Below, one piece after another: positions 15,891-25,457 of a DNA stretch of 43,918 nt (its first letter is position 1; the number at the start of each line of letters is the position of its first letter). The stretch lies in the NCBI GenBank assembly GCA_012719125.1, contig JAAYAY010000145.1:1-43918 (forward strand), given 5' to 3'. A program made the position numbers and the translations under genes. The stretch is from Planctomycetaceae bacterium. Its GTDB lineage: Bacteria > Planctomycetota > Planctomycetia > Pirellulales > Thermoguttaceae. The notes under the pieces are model-generated. The model made no database searches. It saw only the letters and a program-made list of their open reading frames with translations, and was not told the origin of the DNA.

Positions 15891-18143
15891 CTACTTGACG
15901 ATTGTGATCTTGCAGGCCATGTCGCGAGCGAGCGGGGGGACGGCGAGAGTGAGCACTTGGTTCCGCGACTCGAGCGTCTCGGTGCCGGTGACGAGCCCCG
16001 TGTATGTGTCCCACCACTGGATCTGATAGCGACCGTCTTTGGCGACGAGGATCTCGGCCACTGCCGGTCCGACGGGCGGGGCTTCGACGCCTGCCGCCAG
16101 GAAGGGCCACTGATGAAGCCGATTGTGGATCCAAAGTATGGCCGAGTCGTCGTTCTGCTGACCGAGAATCTCCAGATCGGGATAGCGCCGGGCATCGCGA
16201 TAGTTGGTCAGCATGATCCAGCCGAAACGGACCAGGTCGCTGCCGGCGTTGTCGAGAGTGAGTTCGTGCGGGCCGGCAGGTAAGTCCGCTCTGAAGATTC
16301 CGGGTGATTTCGCCTGCAGGACGACGCGCCCGTCGAGCTGCATCTCCAACGTCCCGTGGGTGGCCGTCGCCAGGTTCACAACGTATTGCCCCGGTTGCGG
16401 ATAGTCGACTTCGAGCACGAGCGGTCGGCGCCACGGGCTGCGGCCGGGGGCATGGCCGAACAACTCGCCGGCCAACTGTTCACTTCCGGCCACGGTGCCG
16501 TCGGCCTCGACCCGGAAGCGGCTGGCGCGGGGCGGGCTGCCCCAATCGGCCCCGATCGGCGCAATCAGCACAGGCGAGAATTCTTTGTTGGGCGAACCGG
16601 CATTGAGCGTGATGGACCGGATCTGGACCGGTCGGAATGGGCCGCGGCTCCACGGCACGTCGGCGACGAAACTGGTTACCGCCCGATAGTGACCGAAAAG
16701 GTCTTGGGGCTCGATGCGGTCGCGCCACCACCAGGGAAGCGTTGTGCCGGCCGAACCCGTGGCGAGGGGCGCCCAGAGAGAGTTGTGGAACTCGATCGAG
16801 TCGGGGTCGAGGCTCTGCCCGTCCGGGTCCTTTGCCGGCGGCCCGCCCCCCTCGCCGTTGAGATAGGGCTTGGGCCAGCGGGTCAGGTGCTCAGCGATGC
16901 GGGCGGTCATGCCCGGTAGTGCCCCGTAGTGATGCCCCTGGGTGAAGTCCATTTCGGGCAGGTCCCAGATGGCAGCGAACTTGTCGACGTTGCCGAGCCA
17001 TGTGCTGGTCGTCAGGAGGTGCCGGTTGGGATCGAGTTGGCGGACGTACTGGGCCATTTCCCGATGCCAGGCGACGATTTCAGGTCTCGCCTCGCCGAGT
17101 TCGTTCCAGAACTCCAGGGCCCAGACGTTCGGGCTGTATCCCCAGCGGGCGACGATGTAGCGGAGTCGCTGGCGGTAGAGCTTCCGGGCTCGCTCGTCGG
17201 TCCAGAAGAGGCGGGGATCGTCGAGGAACCCGCCGTTGGCCACGTTGTAGGGATGTCCGGCCCAGGAGCCGTAGGAGGGGGTCTTGTCGGCCGACAGCTC
17301 GCCGCCGCCGGTAGCATTGCCCAGGCAGAGCATGACGAACAGGCCGTCGTCTGTCCATTTTTCGAGGCAGTCGTCGGCGATCCAGGCGACGCGTTGGTTG
17401 TAGCGGCCGGCGCCGGCGTAGGACCGCATCCAGTCGCCGGGCCCAGCCCATTTCAGCCCGGTCTTGAACGTCCACTCCAGCCAGGTCCAATGACAGAATG
17501 TCCAGACTCGCGCACAATTAGCTCCGCCCTCGGCGAGGCGGCGCGAGTGACTGTAGTAGGGCCAATCGTTCTGGAGGTTCTGGCCGACGGCGAAGAAGGG
17601 CCGCCCGTTGCCGAACTCGAAGTATCGCGGGTTCGTCTGGGACACGCGGATGAAGCCGGGGGCGTCGGAGGCGACGGCCGTGAAGCTGCCGGGGTTCGAG
17701 CGGACGTCGCCCTGGACCTCACCGAAGTGGTTTCGGAGACGCACGATGTAGTCGTACTCGCCGACTTCGGTGGGCGTGAAGCGGACCTTCCAGCACGGCT
17801 GGCCGGTGGGTTCGAGGAGCGGCCGCCGGGAGTCGTCGCCCTCATTGCGATTTCGATACGGCTGGTAGAAGAAGCCAGGTACGACGACCCGTTTTCCCGC
17901 CGGGGTCGTCAGCTCGGCTGTCAGGTCGACCTGTTCCGGGTCGAAGGGATTGTCGTAGGTAGCGGCCAGATCGATCGTCAGTTCGAACTTGGCGAACCGC
18001 GGTATCGTCGGTGCATTCGGCACGACGCTGCGGATGGCAGGCGGGGCCTGCGAAGTCATGGGCGGCAGTTCGGGGGCGTAGTCTTGTGCGGGTGTGCTGG
18101 CGGCGACCAGGAGGACTGTTGCGAGACAACCGAGAATCTTCAC
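15891..18143 (-). CDS. Secreted DUF5060 glycoside hydrolase (clan GH-A like)
   Basis: A 750-residue secreted protein with a signal peptide (1-20, ending TPAQ), an N-terminal DUF5060 beta-sandwich (about 40-155) and a TIM-barrel catalytic region. The barrel has WALEFWNELGEA, with E348 as likely acid/base, and KPYLNGEGG, with E431 as likely nucleophile. A C-terminal beta-rich region (about 560-750) could bind carbohydrate. DUF5060 proteins are typically beta-glycanases related to GH5 or GH-A. The start is a GTG at 18143 with GGAGG about seven bases upstream. It is the last gene of the six-gene carbohydrate operon, 68 bp behind the GH39-like gene. The 226 bp between it and the MFS gene downstream holds no recognisable gene. 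Confidence 0.85.
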   Translation of the reverse strand: MKILGCLATVLLVAASTPAQDYAPELPPMTSQAPPAIRSVVPNAPTIPRFAKFELTIDLAATYDNPFDPEQVDLTAELTTPAGKRVVVPGFFYQPYRNRNEGDDSRRPLLEPTGQPCWKVRFTPTEVGEYDYIVRLRNHFGEVQGDVRSNPGSFTAVASDAPGFIRVSQTNPRYFEFGNGRPFFAVGQNLQNDWPYYSHSRRLAEGGANCARVWTFCHWTWLEWTFKTGLKWAGPGDWMRSYAGAGRYNQRVAWIADDCLEKWTDDGLFVMLCLGNATGGGELSADKTPSYGSWAGHPYNVANGGFLDDPRLFWTDERARKLYRQRLRYIVARWGYSPNVWALEFWNELGEARPEIVAWHREMAQYVRQLDPNRHLLTTSTWLGNVDKFAAIWDLPEMDFTQGHHYGALPGMTARIAEHLTRWPKPYLNGEGGGPPAKDPDGQSLDPDSIEFHNSLWAPLATGSAGTTLPWWWRDRIEPQDLFGHYRAVTSFVADVPWSRGPFRPVQIRSITLNAGSPNKEFSPVLIAPIGADWGSPPRASRFRVEADGTVAGSEQLAGELFGHAPGRSPWRRPLVLEVDYPQPGQYVVNLATATHGTLEMQLDGRVVLQAKSPGIFRADLPAGPHELTLDNAGSDLVRFGWIMLTNYRDARRYPDLEILGQQNDDSAILWIHNRLHQWPFLAAGVEAPPVGPAVAEILVAKDGRYQIQWWDTYTGLVTGTETLESRNQVLTLAVPPLARDMACKITIVK

Positions 18144-18211
18144 GTTGCACCTCCACCAAGTCCAGGTACTGGCATTCTACGCGCGGGCAGCAACCTACGA
18201 CATGGGGGCAA

Positions 18212-19747
18212 CTATGGCGACTTCAACACGTCGCCGAGGGCGGCCGGCGTAAACTGCCAGAGGACGATTCCGTGTTGTGGCAACGCGGCGTGCTCCAGCA
18301 CGATCGCGCCGGCTTCGGGTTGCAGCGAACACTCGTCCACCTTCTCGATTCCGCCGGGGTAGTCGGGATGAGTCACGCTGTTGCTGTGGTCGCGGTCGAT
18401 CAGGTACTTGACGACTTGCAGTTTGCCGTCACCCAGGGCAGTGAAGACCTTGGGAAGTTGCTCGATACGGAGGCGGACGTCTCGCGGCTCGCCGTAGTTG
18501 ACAGCCTCGATGACCAGCCCGTCGTTCTGGACGGAGGCCAGGACGAGTTCGTCGGCGCCGAGTTCGTTGTCGACGGCAATCTCCCATTCCTTGTGCATGC
18601 TGAGGAACTTCATGGAACAGCCGGCCGGCAGCATCTGGAGCTGGTCGGCCTTGGTGTCGGGCTCGTTCGGCCCCTCGAACCACATGAACCGGGTCTGGAT
18701 CTCGCCGTCGTGATAGAGGACCCACGGCATGATTTTCACGGCCGGGCTCTGCCGGCTGGTAAAATAGAGCGATTGTACTAAAGCCGCCCCGTTGATCAGG
18801 TTGTGTTCGTCGCTTTCGGCCTTGGGATGATAGGGATCGTGTTCGGTGATGAACAGGGGAAGGTCTTGGGCAAGGCCGTTCTGCGCGAGCATTTGTTTCA
18901 CTTGCCCTTCGCGCTGGGCGAGATCGGCGTATCGGTTGTGGTACTCGTGCCAGGTCACGAAGTCCAGTCGCTTGTCCGGCGAGGTGTCCTGGCTGAAGTT
19001 CTCGAAAAAGCGGTTCAGGGCCTTCATGGCGTCGCGGACGGCATTGGGACCGCCGACGAGGATGCGGTCGTCACCGGCCAGCTTCAATTCGTCATTCACC
19101 TCGTTGACCGCCTGATAGGCCAGGCGATAGAAGCGGTAGTATTCGTCATGCGTGCAGCCGATGAAGCCCGTGACGCCGTATTCGTTGCAGACTTCGATGT
19201 AGCGAAGGTTCGGGCAGATCTCTCGGCTGTGCTTCACGGCGTGTTTGAAGATCGCTTTCCAGTCGTCCATGGTCACGCCGAGCTTCCCGTCGAGGATATC
19301 CCGCTCGTAGCGGCGGACGGTCAGCATGACCGCGTCGCTGTGACGGCCGAAGGCTTTCAGGTAGTCGTCGAACCGCACGTTGGTTTCGGTCACCCAGTTC
19401 CAGCTCTCACGAAACTTCTCGGGGACGTCGTCGTATTTGTGCACCCCGATCTGATAGTTGTCGTTGAACTGCCGGGTGCGGTAGTCCCACATCTCGTCGA
19501 GGTTCAGCCAGCAGCGGGTGATCTTGGCTTTTCCGAATTCCCGTTCGGCCAACTCGGCCAGAACCGGTGCCGGGGCCTTTTGGATGGAGGTGTTGCGATA
19601 GGCGGCCAGATCAGGAAAGGGGCGGAAGTACTTCGAAGCGTCGATCGTTCGCTCGATCGTAGCTTCCGCGCCCGGCGTCTCAGCGGCACTCAGCGGCAGA
19701 CCGACGAGGAGGGCGACCAGTGCGGCGGACGAGGCTGTTTTGTACAT
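18212..19747 (-). CDS. Secreted GH39-like glycoside hydrolase (clan GH-A)
   Basis: A 511-residue secreted protein with a signal peptide (about 1-22, LPLSAAETPG) and a TIM barrel. YIEVCNEYG (183-190 region) provides N188-E189 as the acid/base pair, and LPLFITEHDPYHP provides E302 as the likely nucleophile at the end of strand 7. The spacing and the C-terminal beta-sandwich (VLASVQNDGLVIEAVNY) resemble beta-xylosidases and relatives of GH39. GGAGA lies eight bases before the ATG. It is in an operon, 36 bp after the SDR gene. The exact substrate is unknown. Confidence 0.82.
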   Translation of the reverse strand: MYKTASSAALVALLVGLPLSAAETPGAEATIERTIDASKYFRPFPDLAAYRNTSIQKAPAPVLAELAEREFGKAKITRCWLNLDEMWDYRTRQFNDNYQIGVHKYDDVPEKFRESWNWVTETNVRFDDYLKAFGRHSDAVMLTVRRYERDILDGKLGVTMDDWKAIFKHAVKHSREICPNLRYIEVCNEYGVTGFIGCTHDEYYRFYRLAYQAVNEVNDELKLAGDDRILVGGPNAVRDAMKALNRFFENFSQDTSPDKRLDFVTWHEYHNRYADLAQREGQVKQMLAQNGLAQDLPLFITEHDPYHPKAESDEHNLINGAALVQSLYFTSRQSPAVKIMPWVLYHDGEIQTRFMWFEGPNEPDTKADQLQMLPAGCSMKFLSMHKEWEIAVDNELGADELVLASVQNDGLVIEAVNYGEPRDVRLRIEQLPKVFTALGDGKLQVVKYLIDRDHSNSVTHPDYPGGIEKVDECSLQPEAGAIVLEHAALPQHGIVLWQFTPAALGDVLKSP

Positions 19748-19783
19748 GGTGGGATCTCCGGGTGTTCTGCGGTCTTTCTCTTC

Positions 19784-20551
19784 CTACACGGCGCAATCGG
19801 GCGGGACCATTTGGATATCGAGGCCGCCTGACACGAGCAGCGAGGAGCCGGTGATGTTGCCGGCCTTGGCGGAAGCGAAGAAGGCGGCAGCTTCGCCGAT
19901 ATCTTCGGGGGTGGATTCTTTGCCCAGGGGCACGTTCTTCCAGCGGCGTTGCTTGACTTCTTCCGGGAGGGTAGCCCAGCGCTCGGTGCGGATGTAGCCG
20001 GGAATGACGCAGTTGACGCGGATCTGGTACTCGGCCAGTTCGACGGCGATTGCCCGGGTGAGGCTCTCGACGCCCCCCTTGGAGGCGATGTAGGCGGTGC
20101 GATCGCCCAGGGCCCGGCCGGCCGTGTTGGAGCCGATGTTGACGATGGCCCCGCCGCCCCGGGCGACCATCTGCCGGGCGGCGTGCTGGGCACACAGGGC
20201 GTAGCCGCGGAGATTGACGGCCAGGACTTCGTCGAAGAAGCCGATCGGCATGTCGAGGAACTTGTAGCCCAGTCCCAGGTGACAGGCGTTGTTCACGAGC
20301 ACATCCAGGCCACCGACTTGCTGCTGGATGGAGGCGAAGGCCTTGGCCACGTCCTCCTCCGAGGCGACGTCGAAGGCGATCGGCAGATAGCGGTTGCCGT
20401 CGCCGTGGAGCGTTTCGACCACTCTCTCGACTTGCTCGGGCGAGCGGCCGTGGACGAAGACGGTGGCCCCGTAGTTGGCGAAGACCTTGGCAATGCCGGT
20501 GCCGGTGTTGCGGGCGGAACCGGTTACCAGAACGTTTTTACCTTGGAACAT
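19784..20551 (-). CDS. SDR family oxidoreductase
   Basis: A 255-residue classical short-chain dehydrogenase. The cofactor loop is TGSARNTGTG (10-19) and the NNAC motif lies at 87-90. The active site comprises N113, S141, Y154 and K158 (YIASK). The C-terminus GSSLLVSGGLDIQM matches the usual end of the fold. GAGGAAA precedes the ATG. Between a sugar-acid dehydratase and glycoside hydrolases, it most likely oxidises a released aldose (to the lactone or acid) or reduces a keto-deoxy intermediate. This is inference from context only. Confidence 0.9.
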   Translation of the reverse strand: MFQGKNVLVTGSARNTGTGIAKVFANYGATVFVHGRSPEQVERVVETLHGDGNRYLPIAFDVASEEDVAKAFASIQQQVGGLDVLVNNACHLGLGYKFLDMPIGFFDEVLAVNLRGYALCAQHAARQMVARGGGAIVNIGSNTAGRALGDRTAYIASKGGVESLTRAIAVELAEYQIRVNCVIPGYIRTERWATLPEEVKQRRWKNVPLGKESTPEDIGEAAAFFASAKAGNITGSSLLVSGGLDIQMVPPDCAV

Positions 20552-20609
20552 GGTTGGATTTCCTCGGAACTCGTCGTGAAGCTCGGAAGGGGACTGTCCC
20601 CTGGGGTTG

Positions 20610-21770
20610 TCAAAAATAGGGTTCGGCCTCGGGTGGGCGGATGTCGGTCAGGTCGCCGCGATAGTGGCGCAGGGGACGGGGTTGATAGGGATAGTCGACA
20701 AAGACCTGTTCGTTCAACTCGATTCCCAGGCCGGGCCGATCGGGGATTTCGAAGTAGCCTTCCTTGAAGACAAGGCTTTCGGTGGTAAGGTCCTTGCGCC
20801 AGGGGATGTCGGTGGCCATGGTTTCGAGCAGGTAGAAGTTGGGCGTGCAGGCGGCCAGTTGGAGCGTGGCGGCGTTGGCAATCGGCCCGCTGGGATTGTG
20901 CGGCGCGAAGGCGAGGTGATAGGTCTCTGCCATGGCGGCGATCTTCTTGCACTCACCCAGGCCGCCGGCGTGGGAGATGTCGGGCTGGATGACGTCGGCG
21001 GCCCGTTTCTCGAACAGGTCGCGGAACTGGCAGCGGTGGTAGAGACGTTCGCCGGCGGCGATGCTGATGGGCGATCGGGCGCGGACGTCGGCCAAAGCAT
21101 CGAGATTGTCGGGCGGGACGGGTTCTTCGAAGAACAAGGGCCGGAAAGGTTCCAACTGCCGGGCGATTGTGCAGGCGGTCGGCACGTTGAAGCGGCCGTG
21201 GCCCTCGATCAAGAGGTCGATGCCGGTGCCGACGGCGTCGCGTACGGCGCCGACGACGGCCAGAGCGTCGTCGAGTTCCTGACCCGAGATATTCATGTAG
21301 GCGCTGCCGAAGGGGTCCCACTTGAGGGCCAGGAACCCGCGAGCGACTGCCTGCCTGGCCTTTTCGGCGAAAGCTTCGGGCGTTTTCGCTCCGGGAAACC
21401 AGGCGTTGGCGTAGGCCTTCACGCGATCGTTGTACTTGCCGCCGAGCAGGCGATAGGCGGGGACGCCCAACTCCCGGGCGGAGATATCCCACATGGCCAT
21501 TTCGACGGCGCTCAGGGCGGACATGAGGACGGGGCCGATTCGCCAGTAGGAATCGCGGTACATCACGTGAAAATGCTGCTCGATATCGCGAGGGTCCTTA
21601 CCGAGGAGATAATCCTTGAGTTCCAGGACCGCGGCCTCTACGGCTTTCTCCTTCATTTCCAGCGTGGCCTCGCCGACGCCGGAAATGCCGGCATCGGTGT
21701 CGAGCTTGATGAACACCCAGTTGGTGCGGTAGCAGTGGACGATGTAGGTTTGGAGGTTGGTGATCTTCAT
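20610..21770 (-). CDS. Enolase-superfamily acid-sugar dehydratase (mandelate racemase/galactonate dehydratase-like)
   Basis: A 386-residue member of the mandelate racemase/muconate-lactonising group. The metal-binding residues appear to be E189 (LIEGHGRF), E215 (FFEEP) and E241 (AAGER). A catalytic histidine H191 follows the first ligand, and a D264-H291 dyad (QPDISHAGG, APHNPSGP) completes the arrangement known in D-galactonate dehydratase. The first metal ligand is Glu where that enzyme has Asp. It would remove water from an aldonic or uronic acid to give a 2-keto-3-deoxy sugar acid. The gene lies between an MFS carrier and an SDR, a classic acid-sugar catabolic set. Confidence 0.88.
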   Translation of the reverse strand: MKITNLQTYIVHCYRTNWVFIKLDTDAGISGVGEATLEMKEKAVEAAVLELKDYLLGKDPRDIEQHFHVMYRDSYWRIGPVLMSALSAVEMAMWDISARELGVPAYRLLGGKYNDRVKAYANAWFPGAKTPEAFAEKARQAVARGFLALKWDPFGSAYMNISGQELDDALAVVGAVRDAVGTGIDLLIEGHGRFNVPTACTIARQLEPFRPLFFEEPVPPDNLDALADVRARSPISIAAGERLYHRCQFRDLFEKRAADVIQPDISHAGGLGECKKIAAMAETYHLAFAPHNPSGPIANAATLQLAACTPNFYLLETMATDIPWRKDLTTESLVFKEGYFEIPDRPGLGIELNEQVFVDYPYQPRPLRHYRGDLTDIRPPEAEPYF

Positions 21771-21835
21771 ACAGAACAGGGCTGTCGGCTATAGGATGCA
21801 GACTGTAGGGTTACTGGGTTGTCGGAGGATTTCGC

Positions 21836-23122
21836 TCAGGTTTCTTCCTCGACGATTCGGTCTTTGTGATAGAACACGAGCAATCCGACGGCGACGGCCA
21901 CACCGCCGAGAAAATAGGCCAGCGAATAGCAGGCGAAGACGAAGGACATGCTGTATCCTCGATCGCACAATTCGCCCATCAGGAGCGGCGCCGTCGCACC
22001 GACCAGGAAGGCCATCATGACCATGGCGCCGACCGCGGAGGAACGGTACTTGGGCTCGATCACCTCGAACACCGAGGCATGCGTGTTCGACTCGAACAGG
22101 CCGCGGAACAAGCCGAACAGCGCCATGCCGATGCAGGCCGCCACGACGGTCGTCCCCCAGCTCATGTAGAGAATCGCCAGTGCACCGAGGAACATGGCTC
22201 CGGTCTGGAGCCTCAGTCGCGCTCCGGCGATGCGGGGAGCGACTGCGTCGGAGACGGCGCCGCCGATCAGCACCCCGACCAGGGCTGCCAGATGGTGGTA
22301 GAACATGGCATAGGTGCCCGCGTCGAGCTTCGGCAGGCCGAACTTCTCCTCGAGAAATGCAGGCGCGAACACGACGTAGGTGTTGTTGACGAACACCACG
22401 GCCGTGAATGCGGTGGTCAGCAGAAAGGCAGTGGGGGTGCGAAAGATGATCGACAGCGAGCGGAGGGGGTTTTCCCACTTGGGCCGCGCAGGCTCGTGCG
22501 GCTGCGGCCGGCCCCCTGGCAGGTCTCGTTCGTCCTTCAGCCGGAAGAGGAACAGCAGGCCGATAAGAATACCGGCGCCGCCATAGACATAGAACACCGA
22601 CCGCCACCCCCAGGCCTGGGCGATAAGGCCGCCAAACAGTCCGCTGGTCATGATGCCGACATAGAGCGCCCCCTGGTGGATCGACAGGGCGAGGGCCCGC
22701 GTTTTCTGGTGGAACCGGGCCATCAACGCGTAGGCGGGGGGCGCGTAGAACGATTCGCTCCCGCCGGTTGCCACGCTTCGGAGCATGGCCAGGCTGAACA
22801 GGCCTTGGCTCAGACCGGTCAGAGCGGTCGTCGAACTCCAGAAGAGGAGCGCGCCGGTGATCATGAACTTCTTCCGCAGCACGTCGCCGAGGTAGCCGGC
22901 AATCGGGGTCATCAGGGCGATCGTCCAGAAGAGGATGGTAGCGACCAGGCCGATCTGCCCCTTGTCGAGGTGCAGGTCCTCCTGGATCTCCGTCGCCACG
23001 ACGCCGAAGATGGCCCGGTCTCCCTGATGGAAGAAGAAGGCCAAGCAGAGCAGGGCAAGGAGTTCCCACTTGTAGCTGCGGGGAACCGACGGAGCCTCTG
23101 CCGGTCGTGTTTCTTCCGTCAT
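21836..23122 (-). CDS. MFS transporter, anion:cation symporter-like
   Basis: A 428-residue, twelve-helix carrier starting MTEETRPAEAP. The segment FFHQGDRAIFGVVATEIQEDLHLDKGQIG and the loop AGYLGDVLRKKF resemble the anion:cation symporter branch that imports hexuronates, galactonate and other organic anions. An in-frame TTG at 23155 would add eleven residues; I prefer the ATG at 23122. Its position between a secreted glycosidase-like protein and a sugar-acid dehydratase fits uptake of a sugar acid or oligosaccharide product. Confidence 0.87.
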   Translation of the reverse strand: MTEETRPAEAPSVPRSYKWELLALLCLAFFFHQGDRAIFGVVATEIQEDLHLDKGQIGLVATILFWTIALMTPIAGYLGDVLRKKFMITGALLFWSSTTALTGLSQGLFSLAMLRSVATGGSESFYAPPAYALMARFHQKTRALALSIHQGALYVGIMTSGLFGGLIAQAWGWRSVFYVYGGAGILIGLLFLFRLKDERDLPGGRPQPHEPARPKWENPLRSLSIIFRTPTAFLLTTAFTAVVFVNNTYVVFAPAFLEEKFGLPKLDAGTYAMFYHHLAALVGVLIGGAVSDAVAPRIAGARLRLQTGAMFLGALAILYMSWGTTVVAACIGMALFGLFRGLFESNTHASVFEVIEPKYRSSAVGAMVMMAFLVGATAPLLMGELCDRGYSMSFVFACYSLAYFLGGVAVAVGLLVFYHKDRIVEEET

Positions 23123-23158
23123 GGCGTGGGTCTCACTTGGTTGGCGGTACAGCAATCC

Positions 23159-25327
23159 CTATTGCCGATTCCAGACCAGCAGGCGAATGGACTCGGGCTC
23201 GACGGGGGCGTTGCGGTCGACGGCGGCGGTTGCGCCCGGTGCGTAGGCGGCCGAGAACTCGCAGTTGGTGACCGAGACCCGGGCTGACCGGGGCTCGGCG
23301 CCCGGATTCCAGAGGATGACGCCGACCTGGCGGTCCGACTCGAAGGCCTTAGCCACGATGCCGCTGCCTTCGACGACCAGGCCGTCGACATCGATGAAAC
23401 GTCCCCGCAGTAGTAGATCGCCGTGCTGCTTGCGAAGCTCGGCGACCTGGTTCATGTATTGGGCCGACTGCTGGCGCGGAACGGTTTGCACAAGCGATAC
23501 GTCGGGGGGCGAGTTGCAGTCGGCGTACTCCTGCGGGGTGGGAACCTCGTCGGTCGTCAGGTACTTGACGTCGGCCGTGTAGCGGCTTTCGATCTCGAAT
23601 CGCAGGCCGAAGGTGCAGGCGAAGTTGGCGAAGTTCCGCGTCAACAGCGGGTGGGGGGCCCGTTGCGTGCCGGTGAAGGTGGGATACGTGTAGCGAAACA
23701 TCTCGGCGAAGAGCGTTTCCGCCGGGCCGGGTTCGTAGTAGAAGAACCCGGGACCGCAGCCGTGGAAGTAGGCCACGTCGGCCTGTTCGGCGTCGACCAC
23801 GCCCTCGGTCATGATGATGAACTGCGGATCGAGCTGGTGCATGTGCCGGGCGATCTTATGAAGCAGTTCAAACCGCGCGTCGGAGTCGGTGGGCGTCTTG
23901 TGGCCGTGCGACTGGGTGAAGCATTGCTTGGGCCCCACAACGCCGAGTTGGTCGAAGAGGATGCCGTCGGCCCCCAGGTCGTGGGCCTGGAGGGCCAGGG
24001 CCAGCATGCGTTCCTGCCAGGCGGGAGCGGCGGTGCAGGCGGTGACGAAGATGGGCGTCGAGGTGGCTTTGAACTTGTTGTACATCTGGAAGGCGGGCGC
24101 CCCGCGAGGATCGGCCACCATGGTTTCGACGCCCTGGAGACGGTAGAACTCGGTGGCCGAATCGATCAACTGCCCGTTGGCGTAGAGGATGACTCGCGTT
24201 CCCCGATCCCTCACCTTCTTGATCGATTGTTTGAGGAGTTCCGGGCCGCCCATTTTGGGGTCGGGAATATAGTCGGGATAGTAGCGATCATGTCCGCCGT
24301 GGGCCCAGCCGAACAGGCCCAGGGTGTCGAGACCACGCTCTTCGGCCAGGTCGGCGAGGCGATCGAGCTTGCCGTAGTCCCACATCAGGTCGCCGTTCTG
24401 CTGCTTGAGGATCGCCAGCAGCCAGCCGGTGCTGTCCTGGGCCCATTGCGCCTTGGGGAGCGGCTCGAGCCACGACTCGCCCCACTGGCGATAGTGCCTT
24501 GCCGCCACGTGCCAGGTGCCGCGGTAGGGCATCAGCACAGTGGGCGGAGCTTCCCAACGCTCGCCGGGCGCACAATAGGGAGCGTGTTTGAGCGAGACGT
24601 CGTAGCCGGCGCTGGCGCTACTGGTTGCCACGGCGAAGGTCTTGGGGCGGCACTGGTCGTCGTGGCAGGCAAAGTAGAGACCGGTCTGGCCGTGGGTGAA
24701 GGCGAGCCACTGCATCGTGCCGCCCATACCGGGATAATCAGCCGTCCTGTGGGAACCGAAGGACTCCCGGGTGGGGAATCGGCGGCCCAGGCCGTCCGGC
24801 CAGAGTAGCGCGGGCGCGACGTGCTCTGGAGCGTTTCTTGCCGCCTCGATTCCGAGGAGGATCGGGTATTTCCATTCGGTGACGATCCGATCCTTGCAGT
24901 TGTTGATGAGGGTGCCGCCAAAGTGGAACTCGTTGCCGGCGACCGTGATCGTCAGATCGAGCTGGATGTCGAGAAGTTTGTCGCCGTGACGAATGCCGTC
25001 GTAGAGCAAACGGACACCGTGGCTCGTAGCGGAGACCCGGGGCGGCTCGGCCTGGCTCACCGTGACCTGGCGGCCCGGGCGGAAGACGTTGGTTCCTTCC
25101 GCGAGGGTGAGCACCCAGAGAGGCGTTCGGAACGGGGCCGGCGCGGGCGAGGATGGGTCGGCCGGCTCGATCGCCAAGCGTCCTTGGGCGTCGACAAGGA
25201 GTCGGGCCTCGGCGGTCTTCAGTTCGACGGGAGCCGGTTGGCCGGCCAGCGCGGGTCCGGGGGTGAACCTTGGCAGAAGCAGCCAGGTCAGGACTAGTCC
25301 GAACAGAACCGTATTGCGATAGGACAT
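23159..25327 (-). CDS. Secreted DUF6259 glycosidase-like protein
   Basis: A 722-residue secreted protein with a signal peptide (about 1-29, ending ALAGQ). The N-terminal half is a beta-sandwich (about 35-280). The second half resembles a TIM barrel of the GH-D/GH36 type: DTLGLFGWAHGGHD (334-347), ADGILFDQLG with D459, and FIIMTEGVVD with E508 as candidate catalytic acids. It ends in a small beta domain. I recall this arrangement as DUF6259, common in planctomycetes and Lentisphaerae. AGGAGG lies nine bases before the ATG. It is the first gene of the operon and is divergent from the AraC/XylR-type regulator. Catalytic activity has not been shown by anything in the sequence. Confidence 0.8.
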   Translation of the reverse strand: MSYRNTVLFGLVLTWLLLPRFTPGPALAGQPAPVELKTAEARLLVDAQGRLAIEPADPSSPAPAPFRTPLWVLTLAEGTNVFRPGRQVTVSQAEPPRVSATSHGVRLLYDGIRHGDKLLDIQLDLTITVAGNEFHFGGTLINNCKDRIVTEWKYPILLGIEAARNAPEHVAPALLWPDGLGRRFPTRESFGSHRTADYPGMGGTMQWLAFTHGQTGLYFACHDDQCRPKTFAVATSSASAGYDVSLKHAPYCAPGERWEAPPTVLMPYRGTWHVAARHYRQWGESWLEPLPKAQWAQDSTGWLLAILKQQNGDLMWDYGKLDRLADLAEERGLDTLGLFGWAHGGHDRYYPDYIPDPKMGGPELLKQSIKKVRDRGTRVILYANGQLIDSATEFYRLQGVETMVADPRGAPAFQMYNKFKATSTPIFVTACTAAPAWQERMLALALQAHDLGADGILFDQLGVVGPKQCFTQSHGHKTPTDSDARFELLHKIARHMHQLDPQFIIMTEGVVDAEQADVAYFHGCGPGFFYYEPGPAETLFAEMFRYTYPTFTGTQRAPHPLLTRNFANFACTFGLRFEIESRYTADVKYLTTDEVPTPQEYADCNSPPDVSLVQTVPRQQSAQYMNQVAELRKQHGDLLLRGRFIDVDGLVVEGSGIVAKAFESDRQVGVILWNPGAEPRSARVSVTNCEFSAAYAPGATAAVDRNAPVEPESIRLLVWNRQ

Positions 25328-25394
25328 GGCTTGAACCTCCTGGGGAGATGGGTTTTCACGCCTGCCAGTCTATCTGCTAGCGGACGGGGGCCGC

Positions 25395-25420
25395 AATGAC
25401 TTATAATGACATTAGGATGA
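25395..25420. promoter_or_regulatory. Direct repeats and -10-like box between regulator and glycan operon
   Basis: AATGAC occurs at 25395-25400 and again at 25405-25410, ten bases apart, followed by GATGA at 25416-25420. Tandem half-sites spaced by one turn are typical for AraC-family dimers. A consensus TATAAT (25402-25407) overlaps the repeats on the plus strand, though without a good -35. The segment lies in the 130-bp gap between divergent genes. Confidence 0.45.
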
Positions 25421-25457
25421 TATCTTTGGACAGACTGGTTTTCTGGTTCGGACGTTC

